Positions 35,075 to 45,592 of a stretch of DNA of 64,000 bases are shown here, one piece after another. Both the position numbers and the translations under genes were made by a program. Position 1 is the first letter of the stretch. Every line of letters starts with the position of its first letter. The notes under the pieces were generated by a model that saw only the letters and a program-made list of their open reading frames with translations, had not been told where the DNA came from and did not search any database. The DNA comes from Pseudomonas hamedanensis (GTDB taxonomy: Bacteria > Pseudomonadota > Gammaproteobacteria > Pseudomonadales > Pseudomonadaceae), in contig NZ_CP077091.1 in the NCBI RefSeq assembly GCF_014268595.2, positions 5,811,001-5,875,000 on the forward strand. The letters run 5' to 3'.

Positions 35075-36156
35075 TCAGATTCACCCAAGGCAACCTGCTG
35101 GAAGCCAAAACCGAAGCCCTCGTCAACACGGTGAATACTGTGGGTGTGATGGGCAAGGGCATCGCATTGATGTTCAAAGAGCGCTTTGCGCAGAATTACC
35201 GAGTGTATGCAGCGGCGTGTAAGGCCGGGGAAGTAGAAACCGGCAAAATGCATGTGACCGCCACCAACGAACTCGATGGCCCTCGCTGGATCGTGAATTT
35301 CCCCACCAAGCGCCACTGGCGGTCGCCGTCGCAAATGGCGTGGATCACCGAAGGTTTGCATGACCTGCGGCGGTTCTTGCTTGAAAACGATGTGAAATCC
35401 GTTGCGGTTCCACCGTTAGGTGCTGGTAACGGCGGTTTGAAGTGGCCTGAAGTCCGTGAACAGATTGTCGAAGTGTTGGGGGACCTGGACGCTGATGTTT
35501 TGGTATTCGAGCCGTCCAATCAGTACCTGAACGTCACCAAACGCGCGGGCGTAGAAAAGCTCACGCCAGCCCGAGCGCTTATCGCCGAACTGGTTCGTCG
35601 CTACTGGGTTTTAGGCATGGAGTGCAGTCTGCTGGAGATTCAGAAGCTCGCCTGGTTTCTTGAGCGCGCTATCGAGCAGTTGCCAGATACCCAGAACCCT
35701 CTGAACCTGAAGTTCGTCGCACATAAATATGGCCCGTACGCCAACCGGCTGGAACACCTGCTTGATAACCTCGATGGCAGCTATCTGCACTGTGACAAGC
35801 GCATCAGCGACGCAGGCATTAATGATGTGATCTGGTTTGATCAAGATCGCAAAGCGTTTTTACAAACGTATCTCAAGACTGAGGCCAAGGCATATTTGCA
35901 AGCGTTGGAACGTACGGCTCAACTGATTGACGGTTTTGAATCGCCATTCGGTATGGAGTTATTGGCCACGGTCGATTGGTTGTTGAGCCAGGAAGGGGTA
36001 TCTGTAACTGTTCCAGCGCTACGCGAAGCATTGAAGCATTGGGACGGTGGCGCCGGTGCCGCAGCTCGCAAGAGCAAACTGTTCGATGATCAGGCCCTTG
36101 ATATTGCGCTCAAGCGCCTGACATCCAGTACTTTCCGGCCTGGATTAGCGGCCTGA
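35071..36156 (+). CDS. darG: DarG antitoxin: macrodomain ADP-ribosyl-DNA glycohydrolase
   Basis: 361 residues, intact and of usual length. Residues 1 to about 155 are a macrodomain: [19 protein letters not shown], then [20 protein letters not shown] (ADP-ribose loop) and [18 protein letters not shown]. The remaining 200 residues match the C-terminal DarT-binding region ([32 protein letters not shown]). DarG reverses ADP-ribosylation of DNA thymidines and sequesters DarT. Here its partner is a broken fragment, so darG is functionally orphaned. The 46 codons that precede MIRF in frame belong to the darT remnant, not to darG. Confidence 0.93.
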   Translation: MIRFTQGNLLEAKTEALVNTVNTVGVMGKGIALMFKERFAQNYRVYAAACKAGEVETGKMHVTATNELDGPRWIVNFPTKRHWRSPSQMAWITEGLHDLRRFLLENDVKSVAVPPLGAGNGGLKWPEVREQIVEVLGDLDADVLVFEPSNQYLNVTKRAGVEKLTPARALIAELVRRYWVLGMECSLLEIQKLAWFLERAIEQLPDTQNPLNLKFVAHKYGPYANRLEHLLDNLDGSYLHCDKRISDAGINDVIWFDQDRKAFLQTYLKTEAKAYLQALERTAQLIDGFESPFGMELLATVDWLLSQEGVSVTVPALREALKHWDGGAGAAARKSKLFDDQALDIALKRLTSSTFRPGLAA

Positions 36157-36169
36157 AAGACGCTCGATA

Positions 36170-36198
36170 AAATTGGGCAGCAACTTGCTGCCCAATTT
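36170..36198. terminator. Bidirectional terminator between darG and magF
   Basis: A 14-base perfect inverted repeat (AAATTGGGCAGCAA and complement) with a single central base. A/T ends on both sides fit termination of both convergent genes. Confidence 0.85.
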
Positions 36199-36201
36199 CC
36201 G

Positions 36202-37014
36202 TCACGGATAACTGAACGACTTAACCAACGTCAACTCCCCCACCGCCCGCATCGGCACCAGAAACGTCTCCATTTTCTCGCTCGGCGTGCCCTCTTCCGT
36301 AATCACCGTCACCTGCGCCGTCGTCAGCGCCTGCACCGCTTCATCCCCGCCTTCGTCATCCCCGCGATACCCGCCACCGTAATAATTCACATAAACCAGG
36401 TACTGGCCTTTGATCGGCGCTGGCATGGCGGCGATTTCCGGGCCGTAGCCGGTGGTGACGTCGACGTCCAGCGCGGCGCCGTTGGCGGCGCTGCGGTTGC
36501 CGTACCAGATGTGGGCGCCGTCAGGAGTGATCAGGTGCAGGTCGAGGTCGGTGCCGTCGCTGTCCCAGGCCAGCAGGACGCGGAGCTTGGCCGGGGTGGC
36601 GCCGCCGCGCGCGTTGAGGAACTGGGTGCGGTGGCGCTGTTGGCCGTCGGGGCTGCGGACTTCGACGCTGTTGCTGCCGTTGGGGAAGGAGAACGGGCGG
36701 TCGAAGCGGCCGGCGGGGTCGATTTTCAGCGGCATGCTGACGCCGTTGACGATCAGCCGGCCGGGCTCGTTGTTCTTGGGGATGGCTTTGATCTGGCCAC
36801 TGATGCGCGCGGTGTTGGCCTGGCCAAGCGGGGTGTTGACCGACGAGGCCGGGTAGTTGACCGTCTGCCGGAAGCTTTCGCCCTCGCCTTCCGGTGCGCC
36901 GCTGCGCCAGCCGCCGACCGGGGTGTCGAGTTTGACGCCGTCGGCGGCAAAAGCCTGCGGCAGTCCATTGAGGGCACAGAGCAGCAGCAAGACCTGTGGA
37001 TAACGGAGTGTCAT
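36202..37014 (-). CDS. magF: DUF2135/YfaP-family protein MagF
   Basis: 270 residues with signal peptide (…GLPQAFA/ADG). The conserved domain has LDTPVGGWR, NSVEVRSPDG, VLLAWDSDGTDLDLHLITPDG, HIWYG, and GQYLVYVNYYGGG. Periplasmic or secreted. It is the last gene of the magABCDEF operon (order and families as in P. aeruginosa PA4492-PA4487) and a paralogue of MagA at the other end. Function of DUF2135 proteins in the alpha-2-macroglobulin complex is not settled; binding to MagD is inferred. Confidence 0.92.
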   Translation of the reverse strand: MTLRYPQVLLLLCALNGLPQAFAADGVKLDTPVGGWRSGAPEGEGESFRQTVNYPASSVNTPLGQANTARISGQIKAIPKNNEPGRLIVNGVSMPLKIDPAGRFDRPFSFPNGSNSVEVRSPDGQQRHRTQFLNARGGATPAKLRVLLAWDSDGTDLDLHLITPDGAHIWYGNRSAANGAALDVDVTTGYGPEIAAMPAPIKGQYLVYVNYYGGGYRGDDEGGDEAVQALTTAQVTVITEEGTPSEKMETFLVPMRAVGELTLVKSFSYP

Positions 37015-37017
37015 GGT

Positions 37018-38637
37018 CTATTCCAGCAAGAGGTGACGGGCGAGCCCTTCGATGTAGGTTTCATCCTGGCCGTTGGGGTGTGCTTCGAAGGCCAGGTGCA
37101 AGTATTCGTGGGTCAGGTCGAGGCGATCCTGCAGGGTCAGCACGCCGCGCACGTATATGCGCTGGCGTTCGCGGTCGACAAAGGGCCGGCCGAAGGCGAG
37201 TTTGCACACGGCGAACGCGCTGACTTCGTTGTAGCCGGTTTCGCTTTCCAGCTTCGGACGCCAGCCGCGTCGTTGTTTCTGCAGCCAGTCCTGCGCGGTG
37301 GGTAACGCTTCGCAGGCGGCGACCGGGTTGTCCCAGCGGCTGAGGCTGGCGCGTGGATAGGCGTGCACCAGAATCGCGTCGTAGCGCTGCCCAGCGTTGG
37401 CTTGTGCGACGGCTTGCTGCCAGGCGAGCTTGTCCGGGCCGGGCTGGTCGGAGTGATAGGTGACGGTGCTGCCGGCCAGGACCAGATCGGCGGTCCAGGC
37501 GGCGATGCGGCGTGACTCGCTGGAGGCCGGGCGCGGGGCGACGCGTTGGCGGCTGCTGCTGTCGTCGATGCTCAGGCATTCGCCGTTGCGCGTGGCGTTT
37601 TGCAGCAGGTAGGTACGGATGGCGACGGCGAGGGCTTTGGCCGCTTCGGCGGGTTCGGGTTTGGCTTCGCGTTCGAGGACGCGAGCGACGTACTCTTCGC
37701 GATCAAGCCTCGCGACGAGTTTGTCGTTGAGCAGAAACAGTTCGCCGTCGCTGTGGATATCCAGCGCGTTGCCATTGGCGAATTCGACACGGTAGTCGCC
37801 GCGCAACGGACCAGACGACGCCACACGATCACCCGCGAGAACCTTCGACAGCGGATATTTCGCGAACAGTCCGACTTCCACACAAGGCCCTGCGTCCGCT
37901 GGCCAAGCCGTCGGCAAAACGCTTGCCAGCGCCTGCCCGTAATGCCGCAACACCCTCTGACTGGTGCCACGCCCACCCGCCCAGATTGGCGCGCCGTCGT
38001 GGGTCCAGCCAGCGAATCCACCCTGGCGCGATTGCGCATCCTGATCGCCGAGCCAGCTCCAGGTTTTCACCCGCAAACGCCCGCCCAACTCACCGACGAC
38101 ATTGCCGTCCGCTGCGCTCAGCACGACATCAAGCAGCACGCGGCGCATCTGATCTTGAGCCGGCATCGAAGCCAGCACTTTGAGCAAATCGGCAACGGCG
38201 ACCCGAGTAGCCGGTTGAAGCGATGACAAGTCGAGCAACCATGCTGGCGCCTGCCGCGCCTGCCAATACGCGCGCCAATCCGCCGCTCCAATGCCCAGCC
38301 GCGCTGGCTCGAAATACAGCCCGCAGGATTTCACCAAGGCCTGATCACGCTCGATCCGCCCACCCGCCGCGCAGCAATAAACCTCTTCCTTCGACTGCCC
38401 GCGACATTCGTAAGCAGGCTCGCGCGCGCCGTTGTCCACCAGCCACGCGTAGACAAACAGCTTCCACAAACTGCCCAACGGTGCATCGAACGACGCTGGC
38501 AACGCTTCGCGCGCGATCACTTGCGTCTGATTCAACGACCACAGCTCGCCCTTATAAGCCACGCGCAACGGCGCGTCCTGCGCCGTTGCCAACGCAGGCA
38601 TCGCCCATAACAACAGCCACAGCAGCGGCCGGCGCAT
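37018..38637 (-). CDS. magE: DUF2300/YfaQ-family protein MagE
   Basis: 539 residues with signal peptide. Three parts can be seen. The N-terminal half resembles penicillin-recognising enzymes: S56-L-W-K in DAPLGSLWKLFVY and a later RVKTWSW. Residues about 305-415 match a SpoIID/LytB-like domain (LDREEYVARVLEREA…AKALAVAIRTYLL). The C-terminus has a zinc-protease-like H510-E-Y-L-H514 with a Glu at 530. Whether any of these is catalytically active is unknown. It stops 2 bases before magD ends, in the mag operon. Confidence 0.88.
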   Translation of the reverse strand: MRRPLLWLLLWAMPALATAQDAPLRVAYKGELWSLNQTQVIAREALPASFDAPLGSLWKLFVYAWLVDNGAREPAYECRGQSKEEVYCCAAGGRIERDQALVKSCGLYFEPARLGIGAADWRAYWQARQAPAWLLDLSSLQPATRVAVADLLKVLASMPAQDQMRRVLLDVVLSAADGNVVGELGGRLRVKTWSWLGDQDAQSRQGGFAGWTHDGAPIWAGGRGTSQRVLRHYGQALASVLPTAWPADAGPCVEVGLFAKYPLSKVLAGDRVASSGPLRGDYRVEFANGNALDIHSDGELFLLNDKLVARLDREEYVARVLEREAKPEPAEAAKALAVAIRTYLLQNATRNGECLSIDDSSSRQRVAPRPASSESRRIAAWTADLVLAGSTVTYHSDQPGPDKLAWQQAVAQANAGQRYDAILVHAYPRASLSRWDNPVAACEALPTAQDWLQKQRRGWRPKLESETGYNEVSAFAVCKLAFGRPFVDRERQRIYVRGVLTLQDRLDLTHEYLHLAFEAHPNGQDETYIEGLARHLLLE

Positions 38638-38638
38638 G

Positions 38639-41600
38639 TCAGTTGACCGTGACCTGACCGAGGGCGGCTTTCGCTTCCTGGGCCTGATGCTGCGGTGCGT
38701 AAACCTGACTGAAGCGCACCGGTGGCAGGTTGAACTGACCTTTCTGCGAGAAGCGCACCAGATGGCGCAGGCGCAATTCGCCGCTCAGCGCATCCACCGG
38801 CACCGCGTAGGCCAGTTGCCCCGGTTCGAATTTCGCTTTCTCCAGCGCAGTCGGTTCGGTACCGTCCTTGCCCTGCAATTTGATGCCCCACGTGGTGCGC
38901 TCAACATCGGCGCCGGGCGGCAGCGGCACTTCAAGCATGCCGTAGCGCAGGGGTTGCGGCGCTTTGCTGGTGAGGATCACTTCGTCCAGGTACAGGCTGT
39001 CGCTGGACAGCGGCTTGCTGCCGACCGGCTCGAGTTTGAAGGTGAATGCTTCGTCGCCCGGCACCAGTCGCGACAGACGGCGGGTGACGGTCACGGCCAT
39101 CGGATCGCTTGGCGGCTGTTGCGTCTGGAAACTTAGCGCCGCGCGCAGCGGCCGCTCTTGAATACCGGACACGGTCAGCACGCTCGGCTGCGGCGTCGCG
39201 CCCTGCCATGTCCAGTACATCTCGCCGCTGGCACCGTAATTTTTCTTCCAGCCCTCACCGGGCATCAGCGCGATGGTCGGCGACGCCTGGGCGATGCTGC
39301 GTTGCAGCCAGGTCAGCGCCAGTGCCCGCTCCAGCGTCGATTGCTGCGGCAGCAGACGTTGCAGCAACGCCGTCGCGCGAGCCTGATCGAACGGCTGCAG
39401 CGACAGGTTCAGCGCTTCGACAAACGGCTGCGAACTGACCGCCAGACGTTGTTGCGCTGCGCCCAATTGACGATTGAACGCATCTGGCAAAGCGACTTTC
39501 GCCTGCGCGGCCAACGCAGCGGTCAACACCCGTGCCGCGGCCAGACCCAGCGCCGAATCCGGGTCGTTCATCACCAGACTGTCCCGGCCATCGTCGAGCA
39601 AGGTCTCGGCGCTACCTTCACCGGCCTTGGTCAGATCGTCGATCAGACCACTGAGCAACGTGGTCACCGGCAACTGCATCTGCTTGGCGAACGACAGAAT
39701 CAGCGCCCGTTGCAGCAACGGCGTGTTCGGCGCCTGCCTGGCGTACACCTCCAGCACGCGCTGCCAATGCTCCGCCGGCAGGGTCAGGTCGAGTACGCGG
39801 CTTGCGTTCCAGTCGGCGTAATAGGCGTAGGCGGTGAGGAATGCATCCGGCTCGCCGTCGTAGCCCCACCAGGTGAAGCTCGCCGACGGCCCGGCCATTT
39901 GCACCAGACGCAGACGGCTGTTCTGCATGATCAGGCGCAAGCGATCGCGAATCTGTGGATTCGAGGCCAGCGATGGGTAGGCGATGCTCAGCGGTAGCAA
40001 ACGGCTGGCCGTCTGTTCGACGCCGCCGTACGGGTAGCCGAGCAGATCGTCGAGGGCCGAACGGAACAGCGCTTGCGGGCTGTCGTCCAGACGCAGGCGA
40101 ATGTCCGTGGCATCCGCCGGCAGACTCAAAGGCGTGTCGCCGCTGACCACATCGAGGCTTTGCGTCTGGGTCATTTGCCAGCCATCCCCAGTCGCGCTCA
40201 GACGCACGGCCAGGGCATCGGCGACTTTGCCGTCCTGCACAAGTTGCGCGGTCCACTCGCCAGAGGCCAGGGCGAACGCCGGCAGTGGCAGGTAATTGAT
40301 GCCGCTGTTCAGGGTCACCGGCAGGCGCTGCTCGACGCCCGCGTAGTGAGTGACCAGCTCAGCCTTGACCGGTTTCTCGGCCTGGCTGAAGGCGAACACG
40401 CCCAGTTGCGGCTGGTCGCCCTCGCGGAATTTGCTCGGCCCGCTCCATTTCAGGTACAGCGGTTTTTCCGAACGGACGAACTGTTTCTTCTGCCCCACCT
40501 GACCGTCATCGGCAATGGCGCGGGCGGTGATGCGCCAACGGGTCAGCGAGTCCGGCATCTTGAAGGTGAAGCGGGTTTTGCCGTCGGCGCCGGTCAGCAA
40601 CTCCGGTTGCCACGCAGCGGTGTCGACGTCTTCGCGACGCGGCCGCTCCAGCACTTTCACTCCACGCTCGCTGCGATTGGCTTTGCCCGGCGCGCCCGGG
40701 CTGCCCGGCAGCGCCACGTCGTAACTGATGAACGACAGGCTGGCGCTGGTGCGCACGTTGTTACGCCGTGGGTGATAGAAGAACTGGTCGATGGTCGGCG
40801 CGACTTCCGGTTGCAGCGCGTAGACCATTTCATCGACCACGCTGACGGTCAGGTGCGCGGGAACGGCTTTGCCGGCGAACTGAGTGGTCAGATCAACCGT
40901 AACGGTGTCGCCCGGCAGGTACACCGCTTTGTCCGTGCTGATCGCCACATCAATTTGCGGCGCGACCACTTTGATCCCGGCGTTCTGGAAGCTGTATTGG
41001 CCGCCCTTGGTATAGAGCACCGAGAAGGTCAGGTTGGGTGCGAAGTTGTCCTTCACCGGGATGCGTGCGCGGTATTGAGTGTCGCTGAGTTTTTCCAGCT
41101 TCAGCCAGTCGCCGCCCTTGGCCAGCAGCGCGGTGGCTTCGACCTTGTCGCGCTCCAGCGACAACAGTGCATCGCTGACCGGCTCGGGGAAGGTAATCAG
41201 CGCCAGCGCTTCTTCGCCGGCCTTGTATTCAGGCTTGTCGAGGACAATTTCCACCGTACCCGGCACCGCTTTCACACCGTCGCCAGTGACCGAATGGCCG
41301 GTGGCGCCGAGGACGCGGCCGTGTTGGTCCTTCAGCGTCAGGTTGTAAGTACCCGGACGCTCGAACGCGAGGCTGAAACCTTTGTCAGTCGCGGTGAGTT
41401 TGCCTTCGCCCGTGCTTTGGTCCTCCAGTCGAACCCAGCCATACGTACTCGGGGCAACCGCTTTGCCCTGTTCAGTGCCGCCCTCGTTGGCATAGCTGAA
41501 CGCGACCTTGTCGCCGACTGCGCTGAAACGCTGTGGCGCGCTCAGGCGAAAACTCGCGGCGCCTCGGTCGATGAGGATTTCCTTGGTGGTCTTGACCCGA

Positions 41601-43213
41601 TACGCCGCGCCATCGCTGGCGAACACGGTGAGCATGTAGCGGCTCGGTTTATCCGCCGCTGGCAGGTCGAGGCTGGCGTTGCCTTTGCTGTCGGTGGTCA
41701 GTTCGGTGCTGCTCAGTTCCACCGGGAATTGCCCGAGGTATTGCAGCTCATTGTCGACCATCGACAGTTGCTGAGCGCGCAGGCCCAGCGTCAGCTTGGC
41801 GTTGGCCACCGGTTTGCCGTCCGGGTAGAGCAGCACCAGACTGCCTTTGACCGGCTCACCGGTGCGGTAATCCTGCTTCGCCAGGTTGAGCGAGATTTCG
41901 AAGTGCGGCTTGATGTATTCGGCCACGCGAAAGGCACTGCTATAGGCCTGATCCTTATAGTTGAAGCGGATTTCGTAACCACCGGCCACGGCGTTGTCCG
42001 GCAACTGGAAACGGCCTTGCGTACCGGCCTTGGAGTCCAGCTTCAGGTCGAGGGTTTGCAGCTCGGTGCCGGTGGCATCCAGCACGCTGACGCTGACGTC
42101 CGCCGCGCCCGGCAGCACCGAATCCCGCGCGTTCTTGAACTCGCGACCGACGATTTTCAGCGACACCCAATCGCCCGGGCGATACAGCGGCCGGTCGGTG
42201 AAGGCATAGAGTTTGGTGTCGTAGATTTCGCTGTCGTAATAGAAGTTTTCCGAGACGAACACCCCGCCCTCTTCGTCCTCGCCGATGACGAACGAGCGCT
42301 CTGGGCTGACATGTTTCAGACGCAGCAGGCCGTCAGCATCGGTGGCACCGCTGCTCATCACGCCGAGGCCATCGGTCCACAGCACATTGACCTTGGATAC
42401 CGAACTGCCCTCATGTTTGCGTGCGGCCCAGACCAGCAATTCATCGCCGGCAATCTTGCTCACCGCAACGGTGTTGGAGACGAACACCATCGTCGTCGCG
42501 CGGTACTTGCCGATCAGTGCTTCGACCAGGTACAGCCCCGGTTTCAGGTTGCCCAGCGGGATGTAAACGTTCCCGGGCGCAACGCTGACAAAATCACTCG
42601 ACGAGCCGGCCAGATTGACCCCGGCCGGCGGCTGGATCGGCTTGGCCTGCCACAGCGGATAACGGAACTGGCTGACCACCGGCAGACCCGGAATCAAGGC
42701 GAATTGCGGCTGAGCGTCGTACGGTGTCGGCGCGACCATGGCGTCGCCCATCTTCAGTTCCGGGACTTCTTCAGTGACTTGTTTGCGCGATTCGTAAGAG
42801 AACGCACGCTGCATCACCCGGCGGGATTTGCGGTACCAGTTGTCCCAGAGATACGCGAGGGTATTGGAAAGGCCTTCGCCCTCGAACTGGCCGTCACTGA
42901 CGACCCGGTGCAGGTTCTTCTGGCGCTTGAGAAAGTCCAGCGGCTTGTCGATGCGATATACGCGTATGTCGGCGCCGCCATAGGGTTCCATGCGAAAGCG
43001 CCGGTAATCACGGCCCGGCGCTTCAAGCCGGACCATCGCCTGTTCATCGCTGGCAAAACTGCTGTCGGCGAGCAGAAAGAAGCTTTCGCCGGACACCGGC
43101 GTGTAGCCGCTGGGCTCGACCGAATCGTCGGCATTCACGGTCGCCAGTGGCAGCAACAGCGCCAGCAGCAAAGGGATTCGGGAGCAGAGTCGCAACATGC
43201 GGGCACCGGTCAT
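38639..43213 (-). CDS. magD: Bacterial alpha-2-macroglobulin MagD (YfaS-like), no thioester Cys
   Basis: 1524 residues, signal peptide ([14 protein letters not shown]). Architecture of a bacterial alpha-2-macroglobulin: MG domains, a [16 protein letters not shown] segment, bait region and the TED/complement-like domain. Where YfhM-type proteins have C-x-E-Q, this one has G1064-V-E-Q in [13 protein letters not shown], so no thioester forms. Such proteins trap proteases in the periplasm as a defence. It starts at ATG 43213, which overlaps the magC stop (ATGA). A second ATG at 43198 is possible. Confidence 0.95.
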   Translation of the reverse strand: MTGARMLRLCSRIPLLLALLLPLATVNADDSVEPSGYTPVSGESFFLLADSSFASDEQAMVRLEAPGRDYRRFRMEPYGGADIRVYRIDKPLDFLKRQKNLHRVVSDGQFEGEGLSNTLAYLWDNWYRKSRRVMQRAFSYESRKQVTEEVPELKMGDAMVAPTPYDAQPQFALIPGLPVVSQFRYPLWQAKPIQPPAGVNLAGSSSDFVSVAPGNVYIPLGNLKPGLYLVEALIGKYRATTMVFVSNTVAVSKIAGDELLVWAARKHEGSSVSKVNVLWTDGLGVMSSGATDADGLLRLKHVSPERSFVIGEDEEGGVFVSENFYYDSEIYDTKLYAFTDRPLYRPGDWVSLKIVGREFKNARDSVLPGAADVSVSVLDATGTELQTLDLKLDSKAGTQGRFQLPDNAVAGGYEIRFNYKDQAYSSAFRVAEYIKPHFEISLNLAKQDYRTGEPVKGSLVLLYPDGKPVANAKLTLGLRAQQLSMVDNELQYLGQFPVELSSTELTTDSKGNASLDLPAADKPSRYMLTVFASDGAAYRVKTTKEILIDRGAASFRLSAPQRFSAVGDKVAFSYANEGGTEQGKAVAPSTYGWVRLEDQSTGEGKLTATDKGFSLAFERPGTYNLTLKDQHGRVLGATGHSVTGDGVKAVPGTVEIVLDKPEYKAGEEALALITFPEPVSDALLSLERDKVEATALLAKGGDWLKLEKLSDTQYRARIPVKDNFAPNLTFSVLYTKGGQYSFQNAGIKVVAPQIDVAISTDKAVYLPGDTVTVDLTTQFAGKAVPAHLTVSVVDEMVYALQPEVAPTIDQFFYHPRRNNVRTSASLSFISYDVALPGSPGAPGKANRSERGVKVLERPRREDVDTAAWQPELLTGADGKTRFTFKMPDSLTRWRITARAIADDGQVGQKKQFVRSEKPLYLKWSGPSKFREGDQPQLGVFAFSQAEKPVKAELVTHYAGVEQRLPVTLNSGINYLPLPAFALASGEWTAQLVQDGKVADALAVRLSATGDGWQMTQTQSLDVVSGDTPLSLPADATDIRLRLDDSPQALFRSALDDLLGYPYGGVEQTASRLLPLSIAYPSLASNPQIRDRLRLIMQNSRLRLVQMAGPSASFTWWGYDGEPDAFLTAYAYYADWNASRVLDLTLPAEHWQRVLEVYARQAPNTPLLQRALILSFAKQMQLPVTTLLSGLIDDLTKAGEGSAETLLDDGRDSLVMNDPDSALGLAAARVLTAALAAQAKVALPDAFNRQLGAAQQRLAVSSQPFVEALNLSLQPFDQARATALLQRLLPQQSTLERALALTWLQRSIAQASPTIALMPGEGWKKNYGASGEMYWTWQGATPQPSVLTVSGIQERPLRAALSFQTQQPPSDPMAVTVTRRLSRLVPGDEAFTFKLEPVGSKPLSSDSLYLDEVILTSKAPQPLRYGMLEVPLPPGADVERTTWGIKLQGKDGTEPTALEKAKFEPGQLAYAVPVDALSGELRLRHLVRFSQKGQFNLPPVRFSQVYAPQHQAQEAKAALGQVTVN

Positions 43214-43860
43214 TGGGAGAGAAAGTTGAGTCGATAGACGCCGATGAAGTTGGGGTTGGCTGCGTCGGGTATCCATCGGGTGTCCTTCCATGTCATGAGT
43301 TGCTGCAGGCTTGCCGAACGCATGCCGTTGTCAGTGGGGGTGGTGGTGCCGGTGTGATAGGCGATGTAGCGGCCCATCCAGATCATCAGGTGCTGGTCGT
43401 CGCCCTGATCGAAAAACATCAGGTCACCGGGCCGCGCCTGCGACACATCGCGGCCGACCAGACGGCTGTTGAACTGGATCAATTTGATCGCGTTGACGTA
43501 GGGCCCGACCTTGCCGCCGCCCTGCTGCCATTGTTGAGCGAGCTTGCGCTGCTCGTCGCTCAGCGACAGCTCCGGCGGCAGATAGCGGTTGGACAGGCCA
43601 TTGCTGCGCAGCCATTTGTCATCGTGGACTTTCAGCGCTTCGTTGGCAGCAAAACGCACCAGTCCCGCGCAGTCCTGCTGATACCAGCGTGGGCTCGGAC
43701 CCTGGCTCAGTTGTTCCTGGGCGATGCGCACGAACCAGGCGCGGAACACCTGTGACTGAGCAGGGTCGAGCGCCGGCGCTTCAACCGCACGGGCCCCTGC
43801 GCTCAACAGCAGCGCGAGCAGGCCGAGGCTGCGGATCAGTGTGGTCACAGCGCTTTCCAT
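43210..43860 (-). CDS. magC: DUF1175/YfaT-family protein MagC, NlpC/P60-like
   Basis: 216 residues with signal peptide. The domain has [18 protein letters not shown] (Cys64), [26 protein letters not shown] (His157) and YHTG (His169). This Cys…PGDLMFF…H order is that of NlpC/P60 cell-wall peptidases, so a murein amidase/endopeptidase-like activity is possible. The family itself is of unknown function. Overlaps magB by 16 bases and magD by 4. Confidence 0.88.
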   Translation of the reverse strand: MESAVTTLIRSLGLLALLLSAGARAVEAPALDPAQSQVFRAWFVRIAQEQLSQGPSPRWYQQDCAGLVRFAANEALKVHDDKWLRSNGLSNRYLPPELSLSDEQRKLAQQWQQGGGKVGPYVNAIKLIQFNSRLVGRDVSQARPGDLMFFDQGDDQHLMIWMGRYIAYHTGTTTPTDNGMRSASLQQLMTWKDTRWIPDAANPNFIGVYRLNFLSQ

Positions 43861-45578
43861 TCCAGTGGCAACCATTGCCAGTGCCCGTCAGGCTCGCTGC
43901 CTTCGGGCAAGGTCAGGGCATATTTGCCGTAACCGCCGAGGGTGCGCAGTTTCGGCATCAGGTAAGTTTGCGCGGCGTTATAGAACACCGGTTCCATGTC
44001 CTGCGGCAGGCTGTCGAGAGTTTCGCGTTGCATCAGTTGCGCCATGGCGTCCGGGCCGAAGTAGATCGGCATCAGCACATCTTTGGGCAACACGTCGGCC
44101 ATCGGCGGGAAGCGCTTGTCCAGAGTGCCGAGGGCTTTGTCGACCAGCTTGTCGTCCAGGGAAAACAGCAGCGTCGAGCCGTGACGGGCGAGGCTGACTT
44201 TCATGAAGGCGCGGCCGCTGATGGCGTCCGGGTTCTCGGCAGTCTTCGCCGCATACGGGCCGAAACTGGAGCTGACCTGACGCTGCCAGACGTGGCTTTG
44301 ACCTTCTTGTTTCTCAACCACTGGAAATACGTTTTCGGCGACGTTGGCCTCGAACGCGCCGACCATCGAGCCGAATAGCTTGCCGAGGTCGCCGTCGAGC
44401 TTGCTGCTGTCCTCATCTTTGAGGCTGGCAACCAGCAACGGCGTGTACAGCCGCGAATCGGCGTACCAGCACAGGCCCGCTGCGCCGGCGACGTGTTCGG
44501 TGAGGGCCTGCGCCACCGCTTCTTCTGCGCCGAGCTTGATCAATAGCGGCTTCTGCGGCTCGGCCGCCACCGGCAGGGTCACGCAGGCGCTTGCGCCCAA
44601 CGGCATCGCTTGCCAGACCGGTTGAAAATCGAAGTCCGGCTGGTTTTCCAGCCCATCCATGGCCAGGTAGCTGTGCCAGCCCTTGTCGTCCATGTCGAAA
44701 CGCAGCCCGGCGAAATTCGGGATGAAGCGCTGGTAGCCCATGGCGAGGACGCTGGAATTGACCGACAGGCGCTGCTTGGTTTCCGGGCCTTTCGCCGGCA
44801 GGCCGAACGCTTCTGGGAAGAGTTTTTCGCCGCTGAGCAGCGCCGCCAGCGCTTGCGCCGAGACGTGGCCGGGCTCTTGCGACACGCCGCTCTCCGGGTC
44901 GTAGTACTTGGCCGGATTGGACAGCACCACCAGTTTGTCGCCGCGGGACGCGAACAGCAGTGATTTACTGGCGCCGTAGCTGAGCTGGTACAACGGCACC
45001 TCGTCACCGCCCACCTTAAGGCTGACGAAGACGCTGAGCTGAGTGTCATCCAGCGCCACTTTCGCCAGCGGCTCGAGCAGCTTCGCCAGCCCGCCGCGAT
45101 CCATCACCAGCAGAAAATCCTTCAGGCGACCATCGGCGCCACGCCACAGCGCGACGTCGGCCGGTTGATCGAAAAGCTGCTCGATCAGGCTGTCCTGCAA
45201 CTTCAGGTCATGCTCGTAGACGATCCGGCGCAGGCTGCCGATCAGGCCGAGGCGATCGGCGTGGGTTTCGTAATAGAAGACGAAGTCTTCGGTCAGCGTG
45301 GCCTTGAGGAACGGCACCGTCAGCAGGTCCTTGGGCAACTGGCTCAGCGAGCGGGTTTCGAGCAAGGCGTCTGGACGGCTAAGGCCAAGCTTGTCGCTCG
45401 CAAGTTCCGCTGGCGGCGCCTTGGGCTTGAGCAGCAGCCAGCCAAAACCGCCCGCCACGCCGGCCACCAGGCACAGGCCGAGCAGTACCAGCGGCCAGCG
45501 CCGCGAAGGTTTGGCTGCGGGTGTCGCGGCAGCCTGGGTCACAGTGTTATCGCTCATGTTCACAACATCCGAGTTCAT
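43845..45578 (-). CDS. magB: DUF2138/YfaA-family protein MagB
   Basis: 577 residues. One N-terminal transmembrane helix ([23 protein letters not shown]) anchors a large periplasmic domain of the DUF2138 family ([33 protein letters not shown] region). No enzymatic motif seen. As the only membrane-anchored member beside signal-peptide proteins, it may be the inner-membrane tether of the mag complex (inference). Start at 45578; ATG 45557 is an alternative. Confidence 0.9.
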   Translation of the reverse strand: MNSDVVNMSDNTVTQAAATPAAKPSRRWPLVLLGLCLVAGVAGGFGWLLLKPKAPPAELASDKLGLSRPDALLETRSLSQLPKDLLTVPFLKATLTEDFVFYYETHADRLGLIGSLRRIVYEHDLKLQDSLIEQLFDQPADVALWRGADGRLKDFLLVMDRGGLAKLLEPLAKVALDDTQLSVFVSLKVGGDEVPLYQLSYGASKSLLFASRGDKLVVLSNPAKYYDPESGVSQEPGHVSAQALAALLSGEKLFPEAFGLPAKGPETKQRLSVNSSVLAMGYQRFIPNFAGLRFDMDDKGWHSYLAMDGLENQPDFDFQPVWQAMPLGASACVTLPVAAEPQKPLLIKLGAEEAVAQALTEHVAGAAGLCWYADSRLYTPLLVASLKDEDSSKLDGDLGKLFGSMVGAFEANVAENVFPVVEKQEGQSHVWQRQVSSSFGPYAAKTAENPDAISGRAFMKVSLARHGSTLLFSLDDKLVDKALGTLDKRFPPMADVLPKDVLMPIYFGPDAMAQLMQRETLDSLPQDMEPVFYNAAQTYLMPKLRTLGGYGKYALTLPEGSEPDGHWQWLPLEWKAL

Positions 45579-45592
45579 CCGTGGCGGGATGC

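Noticed and set aside
33206..36156. Prophage remnant suggested by the S24 repressor
   Set aside because: No integrase, structural, lysis or att-like repeat was seen; the following genes are toxin-antitoxin and mag genes.
40073..43237. 1054-codon open frame antisense to magD
   Set aside because: No domain or signal; composition is that of a reverse-complement shadow of magD, whose family and operon are clear.
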